This document shows positions 27,386-36,223 of a stretch of DNA of 64,000 nucleotides, piece after piece. Source of the DNA: Bacteroides sp. (GTDB taxonomy: Bacteria > Bacteroidota > Bacteroidia > Bacteroidales > Muribaculaceae); assembly GCA_014801785.1 (NCBI GenBank), contig JAAVDN010000009.1, positions 1 through 64,000 on the forward strand. The letters run 5' to 3'. Each line of letters opens with the position of its first letter. Within the stretch, counting starts at the first letter, position 1. The translations under genes and the position numbers were made by a program. Under the pieces are notes generated by a model. That model was not told the origin of the DNA. It saw nothing but the letters and a program-made list of their open reading frames with translations, and did not search any database.

Positions 27386-28108
27386 TTATGTATGGCTTGA
27401 CCAACCGTATGTTGGCTCCATTTGATAGGAGCCGTTCACCATATAGCCTGTTTCGGGCCACCCATGAAAGATGATGCCACCTACCAGACCTTTCTTTCCA
27501 TTGGTGTACTCGCAAAAAGTAAACTCGTTGTATCCGGGATTGTAGGAAATCTGGATGTATTGGTCTTTTGCGACACGGCGATAATTATGAAAGCGCCGGA
27601 AAATCTCGATAAGGGATTTGTCATTGTGCGCCTCACATTCGCGGAGCAGTTCTTTGACTTTGGATAGCGTGATGTTGAAAAACTTGACCGGCACCTGAAC
27701 TTTCGTCGGAAGCGGGCCATTTTCCTTTATCCACTTCTCAGCAACTGGAGTCACTATATCGCGGCACACTTCACGCGCTTGCTTTTCTGTTATCTCCCTC
27801 ATGCCATCTGGCTCTATCAAGAAAATATGATCGCCACCCACAGCGGCAAGATAAGAGAGAAATGGGTTGCCGCCCTGAACGTAAGCGAATCGTGCCACCT
27901 CATTTTCACTGAAGTGTTTGTCGTACTCGCCCAAATACAAAAGATGAGTGTGACATTCCCCGACAATCCAAATCATCGAGAACTTAGAACTGTCAGCATT
28001 TTCGATATATGGACGGTCGTAATTTTCAAAGTCCGATTGAAAACGCTTCATTACATCAGCCACGATATTGCTCATGGTCTGAATTATTTTGGAGATATTC
28101 GGTGTCAT
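27386..28108 (-). CDS. hypothetical protein
   Basis: ORF track. Confidence 0.6.
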   Translation of the reverse strand: MTPNISKIIQTMSNIVADVMKRFQSDFENYDRPYIENADSSKFSMIWIVGECHTHLLYLGEYDKHFSENEVARFAYVQGGNPFLSYLAAVGGDHIFLIEPDGMREITEKQAREVCRDIVTPVAEKWIKENGPLPTKVQVPVKFFNITLSKVKELLRECEAHNDKSLIEIFRRFHNYRRVAKDQYIQISYNPGYNEFTFCEYTNGKKGLVGGIIFHGWPETGYMVNGSYQMEPTYGWSSHT

Positions 28109-28344
28109 ACGAATGAGATTATGTTGGTATTGTCTTTGTGTTCCTTGTCAAGTAGCTTCTGGATGCGGGCAGAGCGTTTGTCATGCCACTTCCGATAAGC
28201 CTTGGTCTCAATGCCGAAATGAGGTCTGAGGATGTTGCGGCTCACCTTTAGCCATACTATGCGTCTTGCACAGAGGATGAGCGTAACAATGCCGACAAGA
28301 ATGGTCAGCACGGCATTGAGAATTTTGATTGATGTTTTTTTCAT
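28105..28344 (-). CDS. small membrane protein
   Basis: ILNAVLTILVGIVTLILCA. Confidence 0.6.
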   Translation of the reverse strand: MKKTSIKILNAVLTILVGIVTLILCARRIVWLKVSRNILRPHFGIETKAYRKWHDKRSARIQKLLDKEHKDNTNIISFV

Positions 28345-28411
28345 TGTGAACCCGTTTTTGTTTATTAGAAAATTTATTGCTCATATTTTTCTTAATAGAC
28401 GTTAATAATTG

Positions 28412-28448
28412 ATAAAGGGCAATGCTCTGGGTAAACGCTGCCCTTTAT
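28412..28448 (-). terminator. terminator-like hairpin after 28464-28985
   Basis: ATAAAGGGCA ... TGCCCTTTAT. Confidence 0.6.
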
Positions 28449-28463
28449 GCTCCTCCAATTGAT

Positions 28464-28985
28464 TCATGAAGCCTTGGGAAGTTTTAAGCCAAGAGCCTTG
28501 GCACATTCCTCCACGTTCGCGGTCTTGATAACCCAGCCCTCGCCGCCAGACAAATGGCTGTTGAAAACGCCTTTGAACTGTTCTTTGAGGATTTTGCGGA
28601 GTGGCTTGGTGTCGCCGCGAAGCACCCAGCAACGGTCGTTGTATTTCTCGAAAGTTAGTCCAAGTTTCTTGATGGCTTTGAGGTCAGTGATAGCGACCAA
28701 TGTGTCGGTGTCGCCGGCAGGCTTGGCTTCTGCCTTAGGAGCCTCAACAGGCTTGGTCTTGGCGGTCTTATCCTTTTTGGGCTTCGCGTCAGGCTTTGCA
28801 GGAGCAGCCGGAGCGGTCGCAGGTTTTGATGCAGTTTTTGCGTTGGGAGTGAGTTCTTTGAAACGAGCCTCATACGCTTCCTTAATCTGAACGCACATTG
28901 CATTAGCGGCAGATTTCAGTTCATCGGCAGTAGTGTACTGAGAAAATACGTCGGCAAGCATACTTGAAAAGCTGATTCTCATCAT
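28464..28985 (-). CDS. hypothetical protein with Ala/Pro/Lys-rich linker
   Basis: KTASKPATAPAAPAKPDAKPKKDKTAKTKPVEAPKAEAKPAG; conserved-looking C-terminal domain. Confidence 0.65.
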   Translation of the reverse strand: MMRISFSSMLADVFSQYTTADELKSAANAMCVQIKEAYEARFKELTPNAKTASKPATAPAAPAKPDAKPKKDKTAKTKPVEAPKAEAKPAGDTDTLVAITDLKAIKKLGLTFEKYNDRCWVLRGDTKPLRKILKEQFKGVFNSHLSGGEGWVIKTANVEECAKALGLKLPKAS

Positions 28986-29015
28986 TTTGATTTTGTTTTG
29001 GGAGTTAAAGAAAAA

Positions 29016-29043
29016 GGTCGGCACCTCAGATGAAGTACCGACC
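29016..29043 (-). terminator. intrinsic terminator
   Basis: GGTCGG...CCGACC followed by TTTTT on minus strand. Confidence 0.6.
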
Positions 29044-29063
29044 ATAGTTTTGGTTTTGGCAGT

Positions 29064-29231
29064 TTAATCCTCTGCCATAGGATCGCGCTCATTGAGAATA
29101 TCCTCGATACCCTCAAAATCCTGACTGAGCAGTTCGATTTCGGCGGTGTCGTTGGACGCCATCATTTTTTCTGCAAGTCGGTCACGCTCTGCCTCCAGTT
29201 CGGAGACAGACATTTCATAATAATTTGCCAT
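29064..29231 (-). CDS. small hypothetical protein
   Basis: hand translation MANYYEMSVSELEAERDRLAEKMMASNDTAEIELLSQDFEGIEDILNERDPMAED. Confidence 0.6.
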   Translation of the reverse strand: MANYYEMSVSELEAERDRLAEKMMASNDTAEIELLSQDFEGIEDILNERDPMAED

Positions 29232-29238
29232 AGCCTTG

Positions 29239-29544
29239 TTAGTTTAGAATTATACGTTTACGGTTGGTTTTCTTGTTTATGACCACAGCGAGACGACATT
29301 TTGCCTCGTGTTTCTTACAGAGATTGTAAGACTCCACAACGCGTCGGGAGGTTTGTATCAGTTCACCGGCATACAGGAAATAGAACTTGGTCACTTTGTT
29401 GCCTTTGGAATTGACACTCTCATCTTCCACGATTTTGACTATCTCCGAATTATTGACGGGGATTGTGTCGTTCTTTACTTCATCAGCGGCATAGGCAGAT
29501 ATGGCGGCCAGCGCGAGAACCAGTGTGAGAATGATTTTCTTCAT
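29239..29544 (-). CDS. exported protein
   Basis: signal peptide MKKIILTLVLALAAISAYAADE. Confidence 0.65.
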   Translation of the reverse strand: MKKIILTLVLALAAISAYAADEVKNDTIPVNNSEIVKIVEDESVNSKGNKVTKFYFLYAGELIQTSRRVVESYNLCKKHEAKCRLAVVINKKTNRKRIILN

Positions 29545-29556
29545 CGTTAGGAGTTT

Positions 29557-29976
29557 TTAGAGGTTTGCACTCGTGTTAGTCATCTCAAATTCAGAATCGG
29601 GCATAAAGGTGAACACTTCCAGGCCGTCATAACTGTAATCGTCATTCAGCACCAGGCAGCCAACGAGTTTACGGTCATTTTCGATATGATACTGCACGAG
29701 CTGATAAGTTTCAAGGTCAACTATGATTTCACACTCGAACATATTTGCGTCGGCATCGTCATAGAGTAGACAATAGGCATCGTCATACTCGTATTCCTCC
29801 ACAACATATGCAGAGGAGAAAAACATTCCACTCACAGGATGATTCTCAGCCGGATAATCGGCAAGAGATTCAATGATTTCGTCTTGATATTTAACGAATG
29901 AGGCAGCGACGGCGCAGCCGATACCGAGAAGAGCGGCGAGACAGCCGACCGCAACAAGTTTGAAAAGCGAGTTCAT
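29557..29976 (-). CDS. membrane-anchored hypothetical protein
   Basis: N-terminal LVAVGCLAALLGIGCAVAASF. Confidence 0.6.
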   Translation of the reverse strand: MNSLFKLVAVGCLAALLGIGCAVAASFVKYQDEIIESLADYPAENHPVSGMFFSSAYVVEEYEYDDAYCLLYDDADANMFECEIIVDLETYQLVQYHIENDRKLVGCLVLNDDYSYDGLEVFTFMPDSEFEMTNTSANL

Positions 29977-30089
29977 TTTTCGTTGGATTTTGAAGGGTTA
30001 GCGTAATTGATGTAGTTGCCACCAGAGCAGGAAGCAACTCTCACAGCCACACGAGGGCGACCGCAGATGTAATAAACTGTTGTAATCAT
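29973..30089 (-). CDS. 38-aa small ORF, ATGA-coupled to next gene
   Basis: hand translation MITTVYYICGRPRVAVRVASCSGGNYINYANPSKSNEK. Confidence 0.4.
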   Translation of the reverse strand: MITTVYYICGRPRVAVRVASCSGGNYINYANPSKSNEK

Positions 30090-30111
30090 TTTGTTGGAAT
30101 TTATTGAGTTG

Positions 30112-30606
30112 TTAAAGTTTCTCCATACGGGCAGCATTGGCAATGCGAGTTGAAAGACTCATTTTAGGGGCGTGTTTGCGTGAAGGTCTTGAACCCTTTG
30201 CGGCATTAAATATCTCTTTTGCCGACATATCCCAAATAGGTTTGGAAGTGTCACGACACTCAAAATCAGAAAGAGCCTTTTCTACACTTACATTACGAGT
30301 GGCATGAAGCACCGTCACACGCTTTCCCTCGATGACATAGTGTGCCCGGAACCGCAAATTTGCTTGGGATTGAGCGGTTACTTGACGACGTTGTTCCGCC
30401 ATACGTCCACTAATTCCCCACAAGTTTCCGATACGACCCAGTACTACCTTATGCCGGCGGATGCTACATTTTCCGATATACTCTATCTCTTCACGCTTGA
30501 AGTTTTCGGCATTGATATGTGCCTCACTCAAACGCAAAAGCCCAACACCATAGGCGTTGAGCTCAGATTTGGGCATAGATACCCCTTTGAAGGTTTTTGT
30601 TGCCAT
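30112..30606 (-). CDS. hypothetical protein
   Basis: ORF track; start moved to MATKTFKGVSM. Confidence 0.55.
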   Translation of the reverse strand: MATKTFKGVSMPKSELNAYGVGLLRLSEAHINAENFKREEIEYIGKCSIRRHKVVLGRIGNLWGISGRMAEQRRQVTAQSQANLRFRAHYVIEGKRVTVLHATRNVSVEKALSDFECRDTSKPIWDMSAKEIFNAAKGSRPSRKHAPKMSLSTRIANAARMEKL

Positions 30607-30849
30607 TGCATTGAATTTTATTGGTTGACGCTTAGGGGACTCGAACACCATTGCACACCTATGGCTTGTACTTCGCCACGAATGTTGCGTCATAAATACG
30701 GTTCTTCATAACAATGCCACCGATTTTTGACATTGCCCCATCAGATAGTCTAAACCCATCATCCGGCACACAGGCGCCACATACCCCGATAGTGGCAAAA
30801 GTATTCATTTACGAGGACACCAATTCACACCCGGTGCTTTGGGTGGGCA

Positions 30850-30879
30850 GTGACCCCACACGAGAGCGGTCACAACTGC
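30850..30879. repeat. direct repeat copy 1 (GTGACCCCACACGAGAGCGGTCACAACTGC)
   Basis: 29/30 identity to 31577-31606; internal GTGACC/GGTCAC dyad. Confidence 0.85.
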
Positions 30880-30952
30880 TTTATGTTAATATTTGGTGGG
30901 TGTGGGGGACTTACATCCCCAATGTCGCTAAAGTTCATCCAATAGTTGAGGC

Positions 30953-31567
30953 TCAGAAATACACCTCATCCTTTTCGATTTCCACGATTTCGCGGCTCTG
31001 TTTGCCGTTTTCATCCTCCACCACGCGGATGATGCACAGATTTTCCATCTCTTCCCATGCCATTTCAGACTCCACAGAACGGTCATTGTACTTCTTGAAG
31101 TCACGCCCCTGTTTCAGACCGCGCAGAATGATTGCGACAGTCCACTTGTCGTCGGCGATTTCCGACAGCATGAAGCGTGAAACGCACTTGCCGTCAATCT
31201 TTGCAGCCTCTTCAGGGGTATAGACACGATAGACCGTACCCTCTTCGTCCTTGTACTTCGCCGGCACGTTCTTGAACACGCACATTTTGCTCTCTTCGGT
31301 CTGCATAGAGTCATTCCACCCTTTACGAATAGTGCCGGGGGTGTAGCCTTTTTTCGTCACTTTTCCCTTTTTGTTGGTAGTCGTGAAACGCTCCACGCCC
31401 ATTGCGCTCATGAAGCCCTCCACAGTCATGCCGTCGCACGAGGGCAGTTTTTGGGTGTAGAGGGTCTCAAAGGTACGGAGTACCTGCGTGAGTTGCGAGG
31501 TTTTCGCGATGATTTCGCGTGTTCCACCGTTGATTTGCTTTGCGTTGAGGGCTATATTTGTAGCCAT
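30953..31567 (-). CDS. hypothetical protein
   Basis: ORF track; start moved to MATNIALNAKQINGG. Confidence 0.6.
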   Translation of the reverse strand: MATNIALNAKQINGGTREIIAKTSQLTQVLRTFETLYTQKLPSCDGMTVEGFMSAMGVERFTTTNKKGKVTKKGYTPGTIRKGWNDSMQTEESKMCVFKNVPAKYKDEEGTVYRVYTPEEAAKIDGKCVSRFMLSEIADDKWTVAIILRGLKQGRDFKKYNDRSVESEMAWEEMENLCIIRVVEDENGKQSREIVEIEKDEVYF

Positions 31568-31576
31568 GATGATATA

Positions 31577-31606
31577 GTGACCCCACACAAGAGCGGTCAC
31601 AACTGC
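31577..31606. repeat. direct repeat copy 2 (GTGACCCCACACAAGAGCGGTCACAACTGC)
   Basis: 29/30 identity to 30850-30879. Confidence 0.85.
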
Positions 31607-32210
31607 ATTGAGGTTGATATGTAGTGGGTGGGGAGTACTTGCAAGGGCATAATATGCCACACTCCCTGTGCCGCTTTGACGGACTCACCCTATAAAGTGT
31701 TGATTGGATACATTATTCTCCAGAACGATACGGCTTGTGCTCCGCGTATAGTCTGAACACGCCCACCAGGGGAAACACAGGGTGCTTTTTCACCCACTTT
31801 TTGTGCGCTTTCGCTTGGGCTGCCTTACCCTTACTCGCGCCAGTGTATTTGCACATTTCAGACTTTTTTGCGCTCTATGCTATCCGATTGGGTCGTTTCA
31901 CCCCACAAGTCGGACAAAGGTTTCCCCCGAATGGTCACATTACTCCACTCTTCCCCCATGCGCAGGGGCCCCACTGCTTTATGCGTGCGCACTTTACGCA
32001 CCGCGCACAATGGTATTTTTACGACTTAATCATTGAAATGGTTTGCTACTTCACTACTTCACACACTTTTCACCTATATACGCAAATCATGGACTTACAA
32101 AGGATAAAGCGAAAATTTGCTAAATTTTCCTCACTCATGGAGTCAAGGGGTTTCACTTTTCGCACCTATTACCAAAGGTCGTCAAGCATCAGACTTGTCA
32201 ATGTTCTCTT

Positions 32211-32258
32211 GTAAGATGTTTGAGAGGTTCGGGAGCTAATCCGGTTCTCAAATCTTAC
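32211..32258. repeat. stem-loop in non-coding region
   Basis: GTAAGATgTTTGAGA ... TCTCAAATCTTAC. Confidence 0.6.
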
Positions 32259-32525
32259 ACCACAAAATTGTAATGGTCTGTGGACGGTTGCAACATTGAC
32301 TGAAAAAATTTTTTGAAACAGTCAATCTTTTATATCTATAAAGGTATAAGGTTGTTTTAAAGAACACAAAACACTGAAAATCAAATAGTTATAAATCTTT
32401 ATTTTTCCGTAAATTTTTTTGAGTGAGGGGAGATTTTTATGTTTGAAATAGTGACAAAATGGATAAGGGGTCATTAGAGTGTTAAATAAATGTTAAAATA
32501 TGGAGTTACACCTATATATAAAAGA

Positions 32526-32552
32526 GTTTCACTTTTCAAAATAAGTGAAACC
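32526..32552. promoter_or_regulatory. operator-like palindrome
   Basis: GTTTCACTT-N8-AAGTGAAAC. Confidence 0.5.
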
Positions 32553-32660
32553 AAATCGCTAAATTGACCTAAATGATTGAAAAACAGGTAGTTTTCTAAT
32601 ACAACTATCAATTAAACACTTTTTAACATTTAAGGTCCAATTTTTGAGTAAAAAATATAT

Positions 32661-32686
32661 GTTTCACTTATTGTAAAAGTGAAACC
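32661..32686. promoter_or_regulatory. operator-like palindrome
   Basis: GTTTCACTT-N7-AAGTGAAAC. Confidence 0.5.
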
Positions 32687-32732
32687 AAAATAAGCCTAAA
32701 ATGTAGCTAACTATCTGAAAATAAATAAAAAA

Positions 32733-32845
32733 CCGGAGTGGGTGCCTCCCTTGCTCTTCAAGGCAGATGTAAATTTTTCCCAAATTTCAAATCTCGTTTT
32801 GGGAAGGTGTTATACTGGGAGGCTCGGCACCATCCCAACCCCACA
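32733..32845 (-). ncRNA. candidate structured small RNA with terminal T tract
   Basis: closing stem GGTGCC..TCCC/GGGA..GGCACC, two internal hairpins, T6-rich tract after closing stem on minus strand. Confidence 0.45.
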
Positions 32846-33543
32846 AAACAATCCAGTATTATCCAATTTTTAGCCTCATCCTTACCTGAGAACTGACATC
32901 TTAACTCATTTTACCCCTAATATGCTGATATTTCATCACTTATCATCTCGACCTGATTTTTCTCAGACCTCAACCATATCAGGCCACTTTCAAGCCAAAT
33001 CTCAAAACCGCCAGAAATGCTCCAAATTTCGCGTTTCTCACCCTCGGATGAAGAACTACACATCTTCACACCGCAATTCGATTGTGGCACATCCTACGCC
33101 CCAAATTTGGCATATTTCATCAAATCCTCCAAGCAGACTTTTTGGCAACCTCAATTTTTCTTCTTCTGGCACACCAGAAATCTCTCAAAACACTTGTCCC
33201 AATTTTTCCGGGGCCATTTTTCAAATTGGTTTTTCGGTGGCCGGAGCGAGGAGGCCGCGATCGGCGGCCGGGCGTGGTCTTATTTGTGAGAAGGCTTTTG
33301 AAAAAATAAAAACACACCCTTAAAAATTCTTCCACACCCAAAACCTTCAAAACACCACCTCCCCAAAATCACAAAACAGTTTTTGTTTAATTACTGGGAG
33401 TGGAACTAAGCTCTAATCTAAACTTTCCTAAACAGTCTTTTCAAGTTTGCTGGAATGTGGGGAAACAGACTTTGTTCAGTTTACTGGAATAGGGGACTAT
33501 ACTATGAAGTTCTATGCCTTGGGTACGCGCTCGCGTGTGCGCA

Positions 33544-33603
33544 GGCTCCCCGACCGAATTTCCTTTTCGACTTTAGGAGAAAAGGAATGAGGGAGAGGGA
33601 GCC
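33544..33603 (+). ncRNA. candidate structured RNA or terminator
   Basis: GGCTCCC...TTCCTTTTC-N10-GAAAAGGAA...GGGAGCC followed by long T-rich tract. Confidence 0.35.
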
Positions 33604-33836
33604 TTTCTTTCTTACTTTTTTCTTTTTATTTATTTTTCTTTTTTCTTTTAAGGGTTCCAAGGGATTTTTTCTTTTTTCTGTTTTTTCTTTTTCTTGTTTC
33701 GTTCTTTCTTTACTCCTCCCGAAAGCACAATGCGCCGAGCTTCCCAGCCCAGCGCATGTAAAACCAAATTCATATATGAGACAAAAAAGTTTCGTTTGCT
33801 ATATAATAGTCTTGTTTGAAAGAAATACTGCTTTCA

Positions 33837-34004
33837 TCAGGATTTGCGGCGCATACTTGCTCTGCGCTCTCTTCTGGAAGTTGGCTTACGTTCTTCCTCA
33901 CCGGTAGTCAGGATGCCATACGCTTTAGGTATATCAGGTACCGGGGCCTTTGGATGAAATGGCGAAACAGCCATCATTGTACTAATCAGAAATTGAGTTA
34001 TCAT
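33837..34004 (-). CDS. small hypothetical protein
   Basis: MITQFLISTMMAVSPFHPKAPVPDIPKAYGILTTGEEERKPTSRRERRASMRRKS. Confidence 0.4.
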   Translation of the reverse strand: MITQFLISTMMAVSPFHPKAPVPDIPKAYGILTTGEEERKPTSRRERRASMRRKS

Positions 34005-34239
34005 AATCTTCTTCAGTTTTAGCTGCTGGCAGCCACGCAAACTGCCATTGATGATTTTTTGAATATTTACTTACGATTCCCTGGAAGTCAAAGCAAACAG
34101 CATTAAACTGTTTTACTTTGACGAACTTGTGAGTGCTATTATCATCAGTGAAACAGTGGATGTAAACGTCCGATCCTTGTGCTGGATATTTTGCAAACGT
34201 GTTCCAACGGAGTGATAGTAAATAATCTTTGAAACTCAT
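33982..34239 (-). CDS. hypothetical protein
   Basis: ORF track. Confidence 0.6.
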   Translation of the reverse strand: MSFKDYLLSLRWNTFAKYPAQGSDVYIHCFTDDNSTHKFVKVKQFNAVCFDFQGIVSKYSKNHQWQFAWLPAAKTEEDYDNSISD

Positions 34240-34240
34240 A

Positions 34241-34543
34241 TCAGAGCTTGAATTTGTTGTCAGGGATTACCACTCCCCTACCAGGTTTCCATCCATTTTC
34301 CATTTTCAACTTCTGGAATTTCTCAATAAGATCAACCATAACACTGTCACTCACTCTTCCGAGATGAAAATAAATACAGCCATCTATGTTACGGCAGTCT
34401 TTTACCGTTTTCTCAGGAAGTTGAACCATCATTTTTCCACCGATGTTGACCGGCTTGAAATCGTAATCCTTCAGTTTTGAATCCAGAGCCACAACAGTCA
34501 TGTTTCCGAACTGCTGATACTCAAAATGAATCGGTCTGCTCAT
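34241..34543 (-). CDS. hypothetical protein
   Basis: ORF track. Confidence 0.6.
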   Translation of the reverse strand: MSRPIHFEYQQFGNMTVVALDSKLKDYDFKPVNIGGKMMVQLPEKTVKDCRNIDGCIYFHLGRVSDSVMVDLIEKFQKLKMENGWKPGRGVVIPDNKFKL

Positions 34544-34580
34544 TGTTTTTCAGTTTTTGAGAAACACTGCTTTTCCTCAC

Positions 34581-35162
34581 TTAGTTATATTCTTCCTCTT
34601 CTGCCGGATCATGCCCAGGTTCCAATACATTGGTATCGTAAGCATCCTTCACATCTTCTTTGGTCAGATTAAGAATGTTAATCTTGCGTGTAGCTTTCCT
34701 GATCCGAGCATATATGCCAGGATCCTCTTCTTCCACAAGGTCATTCAAATGTTGGATTGCTGGGTAATTGAGTTGTCGGATTCTGCCACCACCTCTTTTG
34801 CCATTGGGCGTTTCAAGCAATAATCCAATTTTTCGTAGGGAATAAAGACAGTTGCTGAGAGTGGGAACGGAAAGCCTCATTTTTATAGCCAATTCCTGCA
34901 CTGACAATGCGCACTCCCCATTTTCATTCGCCTCTTCCATAATCGTCGAGACAACCATAAGCTCATTCTTGCTCAGGAAATATATCAAGACTTTGGGCAT
35001 GGGTATAATCATTCCGTCAAAAACTTCTTCAGTTTCGACAGTAGCCAGTATCTCGTACTTGACTTTAGGAAGGACAATTCCACCTCTGAGAAGTTTCGGA
35101 TCCAGCTTAATCACTACTGGCTCCGGCGGTGGGAGTTTGGCCCTATTCGGTATTTTCTTCAT
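34581..35162 (-). CDS. winged-helix DNA-binding regulator-like protein
   Basis: LSVQELAIKMRLSVPTLSNCLYSLRKIGLLLETPNGKRGGGRIRQLNY. Confidence 0.65.
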   Translation of the reverse strand: MKKIPNRAKLPPPEPVVIKLDPKLLRGGIVLPKVKYEILATVETEEVFDGMIIPMPKVLIYFLSKNELMVVSTIMEEANENGECALSVQELAIKMRLSVPTLSNCLYSLRKIGLLLETPNGKRGGGRIRQLNYPAIQHLNDLVEEEDPGIYARIRKATRKINILNLTKEDVKDAYDTNVLEPGHDPAEEEEYN

Positions 35163-35333
35163 GTTATGAACTCTTCATAACACTGCTTTTATCACGTCAG
35201 GATGGGGTAACATCCTCATTTGCAGATTGCAAAATTATTAAAAAATTTCAGTTTCGACAAAATAATAGGAGATTATTTCGACTGGTTTTAATTTTTAATA
35301 GTAACTTTACAAGTTAAAACAAGACGTTACCAG

Positions 35334-36197
35334 ATGAAAACTCTGAATCAGATATACCGTTACACTTCCGATTGCCGCTTTCCGGATGAGGATTGGCAAG
35401 AGGTTCTTGCATATTGCCGTAAGCATTTTAAGGGTGGAAAGATCCATAAAGCACTTTACCCTAAAGCCGCATCATCATATCAGCAATTCCAAAATTGGAT
35501 TTCAGCTGGATATGGTGTCGGAGATATGGTTAGCTATGGCAAAACTATGGGCGTAGTCGGAACCAGCACGCCTGCCAGCATTATTCTGGCAGCATACTGT
35601 GACTATGAGGGCAACCTTATTGTGAATGATATGGAGGTGTTAGAACCTCAAAGATTACGACCTCTTGAAGAGTCTCGTGTGATCGAATTGAAACGTCTTA
35701 TTTTTGAAAAGGGGTTGGATTTTTCTGTTCGTACTGGCAAATTTGATAAGATATACACCCCTAAAAAATATGTTTATGCTACTATTGAAAATCCCAACGA
35801 TGATAAATCTGGAGTGGGAATGTATTTAGAATCAGATAATTCCAGCCATCATTTTTTGGCATATTTATCTAATGGTAAACTAAAAATGGATTGTTGGATT
35901 GATTCTGACTATACACCCCTAAAATCAGCGTCTGAATCCGATATTAAAAGACTTCATGCTGCCACATCTAAAGCAGGATGGTCATACAATGAGCGTGGCC
36001 ATAAGTTCATCAAGATACCACAGAAAGGAAAAGATAATGTGTATTGGTATCTAAACGATCGGTTTGAATTAGTTATGGATCGGGATAACGGTGCCAAGAA
36101 ACATTTAGAGAGATGGGAGGCCGGTAATTACATTCTGGATTATACTGAGGGCTTGCTCTTTATGAAAGATGTAAAAGCAATGAGGGGAAAAGCATAA
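35334..36197 (+). CDS. hypothetical protein, divergent from the wHTH gene
   Basis: 287-aa plus-strand ORF among minus-strand genes. Confidence 0.7.
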   Translation: MKTLNQIYRYTSDCRFPDEDWQEVLAYCRKHFKGGKIHKALYPKAASSYQQFQNWISAGYGVGDMVSYGKTMGVVGTSTPASIILAAYCDYEGNLIVNDMEVLEPQRLRPLEESRVIELKRLIFEKGLDFSVRTGKFDKIYTPKKYVYATIENPNDDKSGVGMYLESDNSSHHFLAYLSNGKLKMDCWIDSDYTPLKSASESDIKRLHAATSKAGWSYNERGHKFIKIPQKGKDNVYWYLNDRFELVMDRDNGAKKHLERWEAGNYILDYTEGLLFMKDVKAMRGKA

Positions 36198-36223
36198 TGC
36201 AATCCCCCTCATCTTATATTGCT

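Noticed and set aside
30626-30696. tRNA-like element on minus strand (TGACGC...TTCGAGT...GCGTCAACCA)
   Set aside because: Acceptor-like 6-bp stem and CCA are present, but the T stem has mismatches, the D loop is too short and no T33 fits the anticodon loop; not a credible tRNA without tRNAscan/Aragorn support.
31735-32214. plus-strand ORF of 159 aa
   Set aside because: No homology-like features, opposite to surrounding genes, overlaps another frame.
32922-33323. overlapping plus-strand ORFs 32922-33323, 33017-33289, 33082-33309
   Set aside because: All three frames are open because the strand is stop-poor and G-poor; no recognisable protein sequence.
33455-33907. plus-strand ORF with FFLTFFFLFIFLFSF
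   Set aside because: Translation of a pyrimidine tract; likely composition artefact.
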